47,937 nt of DNA. Source: Rhodoferax sp. Lineage in GTDB: Bacteria > Pseudomonadota > Gammaproteobacteria > Burkholderiales > Burkholderiaceae_C. Positions 41,396-47,937 of this stretch are shown in pieces. The first letter of the stretch is position 1; every line of letters begins with the position of its first letter. The notes under the pieces were generated by a model. The model was not told where the DNA came from. It did no database searches and worked only from the letters and a program-made list of their open reading frames with translations. A program made the position numbers and the translations under genes. Location of the stretch: the NCBI GenBank assembly GCA_030645355.1, contig JAUSNJ010000032.1:1-47937 (forward strand), written 5' to 3'.

Positions 41396-42148
41396 ATGAT
41401 TTCGCTGAACCCGTCTTACCTGGCGTCTTTTTGGTCCCAGCCCATGGTCGAAGTCAACCTGCTGGTGTTCTTCAACCTGGCCGGCGCGTTGGCGCTGGGC
41501 CTGCTGCTGGGCTATGAGCGCACCTACCATGGCCGTGCAGCCGGCATGCGCACCTATGGCATTGTCTGCATGGCATCTGCCGCCCTGACGGTGTTCTGCG
41601 GCTACCCCGGGTTTTGGTGGGGTGGCAGCAGCCCCTCGGCGCTACCGATCGACCCATCACGGGTGATTCAGGGCATTGTGACGGGCGTCGGCTTCCTGGG
41701 CGCCGGGGTCATCATGAAGGAGGGCCTCAACATCAGTGGTCTGACCACGGCGGCGTCCATCTGGGCATCCAGCGCCATTGGCGTGCTGGTGGGTGTCGGC
41801 TTTTTCGGCGCCGCGATCCTGCTGACCCTGTTGCTGCTGGTATTGATGATGTGGGTTCCGAAGCTGGAGGTGCGCCTGCCATCGCGACGCGCCATGGGTG
41901 TCGTCATGGGTTTCCTGCCGGGCGTTGAGCCCAAGGAAGTTGAGCTGAAACGCACCATCCTTGAATGGGGCTATATGGTGGCAGAGGGCTCGCTCAGCAT
42001 TTCCGCCAGCCAGCACGCCACGCAGTGGAACTTTGTGATGGTGGCGCTGAAGAGCCGCCCCGAGCCGAATTCCCTGTTTGAACTGTCGCGCAAATTGCGT
42101 GAGGTCGAAGGCGTGGACAGCCTGCAGATCAGCCACGCACGCAACTGA
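41396..42148 (+). CDS. MgtC/SapB-family membrane protein
   Basis: The 250-residue inner-membrane protein has the MgtC pattern LLLGYERTYHGRAAGMRTYGIVCMASAAL (given here in parts: LLGYERTYHG, AAGMRTYGIV) and GVGFLGAGVIMKEG followed by GLTTAASIWASSAIG, across about four or five helices. A hydrophilic C-terminal domain (~160-250) has the ACT-like character seen in many members. Family members help adaptation to low magnesium or modulate the F-type ATPase in some pathogens; the role here is unknown. ATG 41396 follows GGAG. It is convergent with the chemoreceptor gene, with only three bases between stop codons. Confidence 0.92.
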   Translation: MISLNPSYLASFWSQPMVEVNLLVFFNLAGALALGLLLGYERTYHGRAAGMRTYGIVCMASAALTVFCGYPGFWWGGSSPSALPIDPSRVIQGIVTGVGFLGAGVIMKEGLNISGLTTAASIWASSAIGVLVGVGFFGAAILLTLLLLVLMMWVPKLEVRLPSRRAMGVVMGFLPGVEPKEVELKRTILEWGYMVAEGSLSISASQHATQWNFVMVALKSRPEPNSLFELSRKLREVEGVDSLQISHARN

Positions 42149-42151
42149 CGG

Positions 42152-43906
42152 TCAGAAGGTTTCCCAGTCGTCGTCGGATGTGGCGGCCGCACTGCCTGCG
42201 GGTTTGGCCGGCGGCGCAAGGCGCTTGGCTGGTGTAGGCGCCGCGTTTGGCTTCAATGCCTTGGGAGGCTGCACTGCTGCCAGGGCCACTCTTGGCGCCG
42301 CTCTCAGGGTTGGTGCTGCTGTCCGCGGCGCTGCGCGCGGGGCCACGCGATTCTGCGTCGCGTGGCCGGACAGTTTGAACACCGCCACGGTCTGCACCAG
42401 TTCCTGGGCCTGACTCTTGAGACTGCTGGCAGCCGCGGCCATCTCTTCGACCAGGGCTGCATTCTGCTGGGTGGTCTGGTCCATTTGTGTGACCGCCTCA
42501 CCGACCTGGGCCACACCCAGAGCCTGCTCATTGCTGGCGGCGCTGATCTCGCCCATGATGTCGGTCACCCGCTGGATGCTGGTCACCACCTCGGTCATGG
42601 TGGCACCTGCCTGGTCGACCAGCGTGGTTCCGTGTTCGACCTTTTCGACGCTGGCATTGATCAGCGTCTTGATTTCCTTGGCGGCCTCTGCAGAGCGGCC
42701 GGCCAAAGAACGGACTTCGCTGGCCACCACTGCAAAGCCGCGGCCCTGTTCGCCCGCACGGGCCGCTTCAACTGCCGCATTCAAGGCGAGGATATTGGTC
42801 TGGAAGGCGATGCCGTCGATCACCTGGATGATGTCGGATATCTTGCGTGACGAGGTATTGATATCGCGCATGGTCTCGACCACCTGGCCCACCACGTCGC
42901 CGCCTTGGACCGCAACGCTGGAAGCGTTCACGGCAAGCTGGTTCGCCGTGCGGGCGCTGTCCGCGTTCTGTTTGACCGTGGAGCTGAGCTCTTCCATGGA
43001 CGCTGCCGTTTGCTCCAAAGCGCTGGCTTGCTGTTCGGTGCGCGCCGACAGGTCGTTGTTGCCCTGGGCGATCTCGGCGCTGGCCGTGGCCACGCCCTCG
43101 GAGCCCTGGCGCACGCTGGAGACTACCTTGACCAGAGACTGGGTCATGGCCGCCAACGCCGTCATCAACTGGGCCACTTCGTCCTTGCCTTCGCTCTGGA
43201 TGTTTTGCGTCAGGTCGCCCTGCGCCACGCCATGTGCCACGTCCACTGCGCTGCCCAGTGATTTGGACAGGTTGCGAATCAGCGCCAGTCCGAACAGCCA
43301 CGCCACGACCAGGCCGACGACGATGGAGAAAATCGACACCAGGCTAATGGTTTCGTAGCGGGCGACGGCGCCGTCGTACTCTTTCTTGGCCTCGGCAACC
43401 TGCAGCTTCATCAGCGGTGCCATGTCGGTGCGCAGCTTGTTGTACAGAGGGCCCACCACTTCGACACTGATGCGTGAAGTTTCGGCCCAGTCATTGGCCT
43501 TGAGCGCTGCAATGGCGGGCCGAAGCCCCTGTTGCACATAGGCAGTGCGGGTCTCGAGAAACACCTTGGCCAGACCCCTCTCCTCGGCAGACAGGTCAGC
43601 CGCCATGTAGGCATCCCACTGCTTGCCAATCTCTGCAATATTGGCCTCAATACTGGCGCTGTTGCGGTCGTAGGTTTCCACGGTCGGATCGAGCAGCGAG
43701 TCAGAAATGAGTTGCCGGTTGAGCATGAACATCCGCTGGATGTCGGACAAATTGCCCATGGGCAAGGTGCGGTCCTCATACACACTGTGCATCGCCGCAT
43801 TGGTCTTCACGATGCCCATCAGGCCCAGCCCCCCGATGCACACCAGAAGCACCGAGAAGACGCTCAGCAGCAGGAGCAGTCGGGTGGAGATTTTGAGGTT
43901 ATTCAT
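42152..43906 (-). CDS. Methyl-accepting chemotaxis protein (four-helix-bundle sensor)
   Basis: The 584-residue receptor has a membrane helix at ~9-30, a periplasmic helical bundle (~32-188, starting TNAAMHSVYEDRTLPMGNL), a second helix (~190-212), HAMP (~213-265) and a signalling hairpin with [21 protein letters not shown]. The tail is a long Ala/Pro-rich linker ending DWETF, the CheR/CheB docking motif. The sensor part resembles the Tar-type ligand-binding family, but the ligand is unknown. It is transcribed alone from the other side of the MgtC gene. Upstream lies a promoter whose -35 box is inside an FNR-like site (44000-44028), so oxygen may control it. Confidence 0.95.
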   Translation of the reverse strand: MNNLKISTRLLLLLSVFSVLLVCIGGLGLMGIVKTNAAMHSVYEDRTLPMGNLSDIQRMFMLNRQLISDSLLDPTVETYDRNSASIEANIAEIGKQWDAYMAADLSAEERGLAKVFLETRTAYVQQGLRPAIAALKANDWAETSRISVEVVGPLYNKLRTDMAPLMKLQVAEAKKEYDGAVARYETISLVSIFSIVVGLVVAWLFGLALIRNLSKSLGSAVDVAHGVAQGDLTQNIQSEGKDEVAQLMTALAAMTQSLVKVVSSVRQGSEGVATASAEIAQGNNDLSARTEQQASALEQTAASMEELSSTVKQNADSARTANQLAVNASSVAVQGGDVVGQVVETMRDINTSSRKISDIIQVIDGIAFQTNILALNAAVEAARAGEQGRGFAVVASEVRSLAGRSAEAAKEIKTLINASVEKVEHGTTLVDQAGATMTEVVTSIQRVTDIMGEISAASNEQALGVAQVGEAVTQMDQTTQQNAALVEEMAAAASSLKSQAQELVQTVAVFKLSGHATQNRVAPRAAPRTAAPTLRAAPRVALAAVQPPKALKPNAAPTPAKRLAPPAKPAGSAAATSDDDWETF

Positions 43907-43999
43907 GTGTGCGAATCCGTAGAAGCCCTTAACACTGGTGACCTAAAGGCACCGAAGGCAAAGGCTGTATCTTGCGCCAAACGCCTGAGCAGCGCCTCC

Positions 44000-44028
44000 A
44001 AAATAGCCCATTACTTGATGCAAGTCAA
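44000..44028 (-). promoter_or_regulatory. Sigma-70 promoter overlapped by an FNR-like box
   Basis: On the minus strand TTGACT (44028-44023), 17 bases, and TATTTT (44005-44000) form a good promoter 94 bases before the chemoreceptor start. The sequence TTGATGCAAGTCAA (44015-44028, plus strand) matches the FNR consensus TTGAT-N4-ATCAA at 9 of 10 positions and covers the -35 box. That position would favour repression by bound FNR. Confidence 0.6.
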
Positions 44029-44066
44029 CAAAAAAGGCCGGGGGCGGATTTGACAGCAAAGACCGG

Positions 44067-45674
44067 CTACGTCGGCAGGAACAAGTAGTGCCGGGACAAC
44101 TCCACGAATGCGTGGACCTCAGGGTCAAGCCCGGTTTCCTGCAAAAGGATTTCGCCGACCTGCTCTGCCAGTGAACCGGCCAACCGTGCGTCCAAAAACA
44201 GCAGCCTGGAACGACGCGCCAGGACGTCTTCCACCTTGAGGGCGAACTCATACCGGGCGGCAAATCGCACCATGCCTTCGGTCAACCCGTCGCACAACAG
44301 AGTGTGGGCGCCCGGCATACTTGACACTGCGGCCTGCTCATCTCCGTAAGAGTGCATACCGGGAGGCGAACAGATGGAACGTGGGTGCGTCTCGGCCATA
44401 CCAGCGCCCACCAGCTTCAAATGGGTGGTCACCCCCTTTTGGCGATGCTCCAGAAGGGACTTCGCCGCGCAGGCGTCCAGGACATCCTCGGCCATCGCGC
44501 GGTAGGTGGTCCACTTTCCACCCGTCACCGTGACCAGACCACTGCGACTCACCAGCACGGTGTGCTCCCGGCTGATGCCTTTGGTGTTGTCCCCATCATC
44601 GTCTTGTGGCTTGACCAATGGACGCAGTCCCACCCAGACGCTCTTGACGTCAGCGCGGGTCGGCGCACGCCGCAAATACCGCGCCGATTCATTCAGTATG
44701 AAATCGACCTCTTCTTTGAAAGGCAGAGGCTCACGTGCCAGATCATGGCGCGGCGTGTCGGTAGTACCCAGAATCACCTTGCCAAGCCACGGTACCGCGA
44801 AGAGGACACGCCCATCGGCGGTCTTTGGCACCATCAGCGCGACATCACCCCCCAAAAATTCCCGGTCCACCACAATGTGCACGCCCTGGCTGGGTGCGAC
44901 CATGGGCCTGGTGGGCCGTGTCGCGTTGGCGCCGCTGGCCATTCCATCCTTCTGGCGCAGCTCGTCCACCCATACACCCGCGGCATTGACAACACAACGG
45001 GACCGGATGGGGTAGCGTTTTCCGGTCTGCGTGTCTTCGCAAACCAATCCTGAGATCTTTCCCTCCTCATACAGGAGTTCGTCAGCGCGGCAATAGTTGA
45101 CCAGCAACGCACCGCGCGACATCGCCGTGCGCGCCAAGGCCAAGGCCAGGCGGGCATCATTGAATTGCCCGTCCCAATATTTGACGCCACCCTTGAGGCC
45201 CTGCACCTGGACCTCTGGCAACAGGGCCAAGGTCTCGTCTCTGTTCAGGAATTCGGTCTTCCCCAGGCCTGCACTGCCCGCGAGCGCGTCATACATCTTG
45301 AGCCCGATGCCGTAAAACGGGGTTTCCCACCATTGGTAGGACGGCATGACGAATGGCAAGGGCTGCGCCAGATGGGGCGCATTGTTCAACAGGGTGGTGC
45401 GTTCGTATAGCGCCTCGCGCACCAAAGAAATATTGCCCTGCGCCAAATAGCGCACGCCTCCATGCACCAGCTTGGTAGCCCGCGAGGATGTGCCTTTGGC
45501 GAAGTCGTGTGATTCGACCAGTACAACCGAGAATCCGCGTGCAGCGGCGTCCAACGCCAGCCCCAGTCCCGTCGCACCGCCGCCCACAATGGCGATGTCG
45601 TACACCTGATCTTGCGCCAGTCGGAAGATCAGTTTATCGCGCCGTGTGAATTGGGGCTGCATCGTGGTGGCCAT
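44067..45674 (-). CDS. glpD: Aerobic glycerol-3-phosphate dehydrogenase GlpD
   Basis: The 535-residue FAD enzyme oxidises glycerol 3-phosphate to dihydroxyacetone phosphate at the membrane and passes electrons to quinone. The FAD-binding motif DIAIVGGGATGLGLALDAAARG is near residues 26-47 (GGGATG at 31-36), followed by GTSSRATKLVHGGVRYL, the GlpD signature, and WLGKVILGTTDT. ATG 45674 (MATTMQPQFTRRDK) is chosen by family length; ATG 45662 is also possible, and neither has a strong ribosome-binding site. An intrinsic terminator lies just upstream, so glpD expression depends on read-through from the transporter genes or its own promoter. It completes glycerol use after uptake and phosphorylation. 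Confidence 0.95.
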   Translation of the reverse strand: MATTMQPQFTRRDKLIFRLAQDQVYDIAIVGGGATGLGLALDAAARGFSVVLVESHDFAKGTSSRATKLVHGGVRYLAQGNISLVREALYERTTLLNNAPHLAQPLPFVMPSYQWWETPFYGIGLKMYDALAGSAGLGKTEFLNRDETLALLPEVQVQGLKGGVKYWDGQFNDARLALALARTAMSRGALLVNYCRADELLYEEGKISGLVCEDTQTGKRYPIRSRCVVNAAGVWVDELRQKDGMASGANATRPTRPMVAPSQGVHIVVDREFLGGDVALMVPKTADGRVLFAVPWLGKVILGTTDTPRHDLAREPLPFKEEVDFILNESARYLRRAPTRADVKSVWVGLRPLVKPQDDDGDNTKGISREHTVLVSRSGLVTVTGGKWTTYRAMAEDVLDACAAKSLLEHRQKGVTTHLKLVGAGMAETHPRSICSPPGMHSYGDEQAAVSSMPGAHTLLCDGLTEGMVRFAARYEFALKVEDVLARRSRLLFLDARLAGSLAEQVGEILLQETGLDPEVHAFVELSRHYLFLPT

Positions 45675-45688
45675 GGAAGTGAGGTTAG

Positions 45689-45724
45689 AAAAAAGGGCCG
45701 TGCGGCAGATGCGCTCACACGGCC
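45689..45724 (-). terminator. Intrinsic terminator between the glycerol-binding protein gene and glpD
   Basis: On the minus strand GGCCGTG (45724-45718) pairs with CACGGCC (45702-45696) across a 15-base loop, followed by six T (45694-45689). It ends only 15 bases before the glpD ATG, so it probably limits glpD relative to the abundant binding protein. Confidence 0.8.
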
Positions 45725-45758
45725 GATCTTTGGAGCATTGCGCTAGCCCAAAAGGCAA

Positions 45759-47489
45759 TTAGCGCACTTTGCCGTTCTTCCACGCGTTGAGCAGCGTGTC
45801 ATAGGCAATGGTTTCGCCCTTTGGCTTTTCGTTGGCCAGCTTTTTCCATGGTGCACCCTTGTCGCTCAGCCACTTGTCAGGGCTGCTCTTGGCATTGAGC
45901 TTAGGTGGGCACACGGCCATGCCGGAGCGCTCCAAGCGGCCCATCACGGCGTCCATCTCTTCGGCCAAGTTGTCCATGGCGGCTTGCGGGGTCTTCTCAC
46001 CTGTCACTGCCACGGCCACGTTCTTCCACCACAGTTGGGCCAGCTTGGGGTAATCGGGCACGTTGGTTCCGGTGGGGGTCCATGCCACGCGCGCAGGACT
46101 GCGGTAGAACTCCACCAGGCCACCCAACTTGGGCGCCATGTCAGTCATGGCCTTGGACTGGATGTCGGACTCGCGGATAGGTGTCAGGCCTACAGTGGTC
46201 TTTTTCAGCGACGTGGTCTTGGCAGTCACGAACTGGGCGTACAACCAGGCAGCCGCAACCTTGTTGGCGTCATGGTCCTTGAAGAACGTCCACGAACCCA
46301 CGTCCTGGTAGCCGTTCTGCATGCCTTGCTTCCAGTACGGGCCGTTAGGACCAGGGGCCATGCGCCACTTGGGCGTGCCATCGGCGTTTACCACGGGCAG
46401 GCCGGGTTTGATCATGTCGGCAGTGAAAGCGGTGTACCAGAAGATCTGCTGGGCGATCTGACCTTGCGCAGGCACAGGGCCGGCTTCGCCGAAGGTCATG
46501 CCGATGGCTTCCTTGGGCGAGTACTTCTTCATCCAGTCGATGTACTTGGTCAGCGCGTACACGGCGGCGGGTGAATTGGTCGCCCCACCACGGGACACGG
46601 AGGCACCTTGCGGTGTGCAGCCATCGGCCGAGGCGCGGATGCCCCACTCGTCCACAGGCTTGCCGTTGGGAATGCCCACGTCAGCCGTACCGGCCATGGA
46701 CAACCAGGCGTCGGTGAAGCGCCAGCCCAGCGAGGGATCTTTCTTGCCGTAGTCCATGTGGCCATAAATCGGCTTGCCATCGATGGTTTTCACGTCTTCG
46801 CTGAAGAAGGCGGCGATGTCTTCATAGGCGCTCCAGTTCAGGGGCACGCCTAGGTCGTAGCCGTACTTGGCCTTGAACTTGGCTTTCAGTTCGGGCTTGT
46901 CGAACAAATCCGCACGGAACCAGTACAGGTTGGCAAATTGTTGGTCAGGCAGTTGGTACAGCTTTTTGTCCGGGCCGGTGGTGAAGCTGGTGCCGATGAA
47001 ATCCTTGAGGTCCAGACCGGGGTTGGTCCACTCTTTGCCGGAACCTGCCATGTAATCGGTCAGGTTCATGATCTTGCCGTAGCGGTAGTGGGTACCAATC
47101 AGGTCGGAATCCGTGATCCAGCCGTCATAAATGGACTTGCCGGATTGCATCGAGGTTTGCAGTTTTTCGACCACATCACCTTCACCGATCAGGTCGTGCT
47201 TGACCTTGATACCGGTGATTTCTTCAAATGCCTTGGCCAATGTCTTGGATTCGTACTCGTGGGTCGTAATGGTCTCCGACACCACAGAAATTTCCTTCAC
47301 GCCCTTGTCTTGCAGCTTTTTGGCGGCGTCAATAAACCACTTCATCTCAGCGGCTTGTTGTGCCTTGCTCAAGGTGGATGGCTGGAACTCGCTATCAATC
47401 CACTTCTTGGCCGCCGCTTCGTCGGCCCAGGCCTGGCTGCCCACGGCGCAAGCCATGGCGACGGCCAATACGGAATACTTCAATTTCAT
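45759..47489 (-). CDS. glpV: Glycerol ABC transporter substrate-binding protein (GlpV type)
   Basis: The 576-residue periplasmic receptor starts with a signal peptide (MKLKYSVLAVAMACAVGSQAWA) and continues as an extracellular solute-binding protein of the sugar/polyol class (ISVVSETITTHEYESKTLAKA, then DQQFANLYWFRADLFDKPELK). Its large size and its placement next to a DUF2160 membrane protein and glpD match the GlpSTPQV glycerol importer described in Rhizobium, so the ligand is probably glycerol. ATG 47489 follows GGAG. The 88-base gap upstream contains a CCCCTG/CAGGGG inverted repeat (47514-47547) of unclear use. It is the best-expressed candidate of this operon. Confidence 0.9.
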   Translation of the reverse strand: MKLKYSVLAVAMACAVGSQAWADEAAAKKWIDSEFQPSTLSKAQQAAEMKWFIDAAKKLQDKGVKEISVVSETITTHEYESKTLAKAFEEITGIKVKHDLIGEGDVVEKLQTSMQSGKSIYDGWITDSDLIGTHYRYGKIMNLTDYMAGSGKEWTNPGLDLKDFIGTSFTTGPDKKLYQLPDQQFANLYWFRADLFDKPELKAKFKAKYGYDLGVPLNWSAYEDIAAFFSEDVKTIDGKPIYGHMDYGKKDPSLGWRFTDAWLSMAGTADVGIPNGKPVDEWGIRASADGCTPQGASVSRGGATNSPAAVYALTKYIDWMKKYSPKEAIGMTFGEAGPVPAQGQIAQQIFWYTAFTADMIKPGLPVVNADGTPKWRMAPGPNGPYWKQGMQNGYQDVGSWTFFKDHDANKVAAAWLYAQFVTAKTTSLKKTTVGLTPIRESDIQSKAMTDMAPKLGGLVEFYRSPARVAWTPTGTNVPDYPKLAQLWWKNVAVAVTGEKTPQAAMDNLAEEMDAVMGRLERSGMAVCPPKLNAKSSPDKWLSDKGAPWKKLANEKPKGETIAYDTLLNAWKNGKVR

Positions 47490-47577
47490 CGTCAATCTCC
47501 TCGGTCTGATGAGCCCCTGTTTTGGAAGAATGGCGCGGCCCCAGGGGATATAAGCCGAACCTTGAAACTTGTAGGGG

Positions 47578-47886
47578 TCAGCCCTTGCGCAACACCAGCC
47601 CCAGCAGGGCCATGGAAAGCACAAAACTGATCCAGATCGAAGGCTCGGATTCCAGCCCCATCCACTCGGTCAGGCGCCCGCTGATGCCAACAAATGCCAG
47701 ATTCACATACGCCGCACTCATCAGCCCGACAAACAGGCGGTCACCCCGGGTGGTCTCCATGGGCAGAAAACCCTTGCGTGACAGGGTGGGCGATTTGATC
47801 TCCCACACGGTCATGCCCACCAGCATCAACACGATGCAGCAAAAGAATACGGCCACCGGCGTGGTCCAAGCCATCCAATCAAACAT
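47578..47886 (-). CDS. DUF2160 small membrane protein of the glycerol ABC transporter
   Basis: The 102-residue protein has three hydrophobic segments (~10-28, ~50-65, ~82-98) and matches DUF2160, a family seen almost only inside glycerol-type ABC operons between the permease and the binding protein. The central ETTRGDRLFVGLMSAAYVNL is conserved-looking. Its role is not known; an accessory membrane subunit is likely. ATG 47886 has AGAGGAG upstream, 12 bases after the preceding permease stop, so the genes are co-transcribed. Confidence 0.9.
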   Translation of the reverse strand: MFDWMAWTTPVAVFFCCIVLMLVGMTVWEIKSPTLSRKGFLPMETTRGDRLFVGLMSAAYVNLAFVGISGRLTEWMGLESEPSIWISFVLSMALLGLVLRKG

Positions 47887-47898
47887 CGTGCGCTCCTC

Positions 47899-47937
47899 TC
47901 AAACACGGCCCATCGCGAAACCCTTCGCGATGTAATT
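47899..47937 (-). CDS. ABC transporter permease, last 12 residues (rest outside window)
   Basis: The frame read from the right edge gives NYIAKGFAMGRV then TGA at 47901-47899. This is a typical end of a carbohydrate-class ABC permease (K-G-x-x-x-G-R/A-V). By operon order it should be the GlpQ-like permease. Only the C-terminus is visible. Confidence 0.6.
   Translation of the reverse strand, partial: NYIAKGFAMGRV

Noticed and set aside
47514..47547. Attenuator before the glycerol-binding protein gene (CCCCTG/CAGGGG)
   Set aside because: The six-base stem has a 22-base loop and no T-run, so chance is a fair explanation.
1..47937. CRISPR array, prophage, insertion sequence or tRNA gene
   Set aside because: I looked for regular direct repeats, transposase or integrase motifs and tRNA patterns and saw none.

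Overview
The window looks like chromosomal DNA of a betaproteobacterium of the Comamonadaceae, probably Rhodoferax-like. This is a family-level guess from gene content and protein style: DUF1840, an orphan Bug-type (TctC) binding protein, a polyhydroxyalkanoate-granule protein, a glycerol ABC transporter with a DUF2160 subunit, and high-GC coding sequence. I see no transposase, phage gene, tRNA, rRNA or CRISPR array.

Layout. (1) 1-4235 is a lipid and carbon-storage patch: a TetR regulator (cut at the left edge), a TPR protein, a wax ester synthase/diacylglycerol acyltransferase, an acyl-CoA-binding protein, a PHA-granule protein and a DUF1840 protein, followed by an orphan TctC-like binding protein (4264-5235). 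(2) 5339-13846 (minus strand) is one probable operon: acyl-CoA synthetase, livG, livH, livM, a periplasmic binding protein, livF and a phenylacetate-CoA-ligase-like enzyme. It imports an organic acid and activates it with CoA. A divergent Crp/Fnr regulator (14015-14728) faces it across a perfect palindrome. (3) 14790-20234 holds a DUF3334 (CheX-like) protein, rluF, a frameshifted alpha/beta hydrolase, and htpG with a heat-shock-type promoter. (4) 20413-23327 is an RNA-repair cassette: a RlaP-like nucleotidyltransferase, a structured intergenic region with a short leader ORF and terminator, an RtcB-family RNA ligase, and release factor PrfH. (5) 23482-25765 holds a degenerate HD-GYP protein and a Lon-like AAA+ ATPase without a protease domain. 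(6) 25745-41261 is a minus-strand signalling cluster of about 15.5 kb: a REC-PAS-histidine kinase and a NarL-type regulator, then cheW, two chemoreceptors, a REC-PAS-GGDEF-EAL protein, two Cache-PAS histidine kinases and a diguanylate cyclase, mostly with very short or overlapping junctions. (7) 41396-43906 holds an MgtC-family protein and a third chemoreceptor with an FNR-like box on its promoter. (8) 44067-47937 (minus) is the distal part of a glycerol uptake operon: permease end, DUF2160 subunit, glycerol-binding protein and glpD.

The most interesting part is the RNA-repair cassette. RtcB-PrfH pairs are known to rescue ribosomes cut in the 16S decoding centre. Here the pair lies beside a RlaP-like nucleotidyltransferase and behind what looks like a leader-peptide attenuator, and the whole unit is bracketed by two copies of a dispersed element of about 53 bp. 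Six copies of that element occur in the window. All keep an exact 23-nt offset between two core motifs, and four overlap or abut a start or stop codon.

No sequence search was possible. Family names come from recognising motifs and protein patterns, and regulatory sites are reads by eye.
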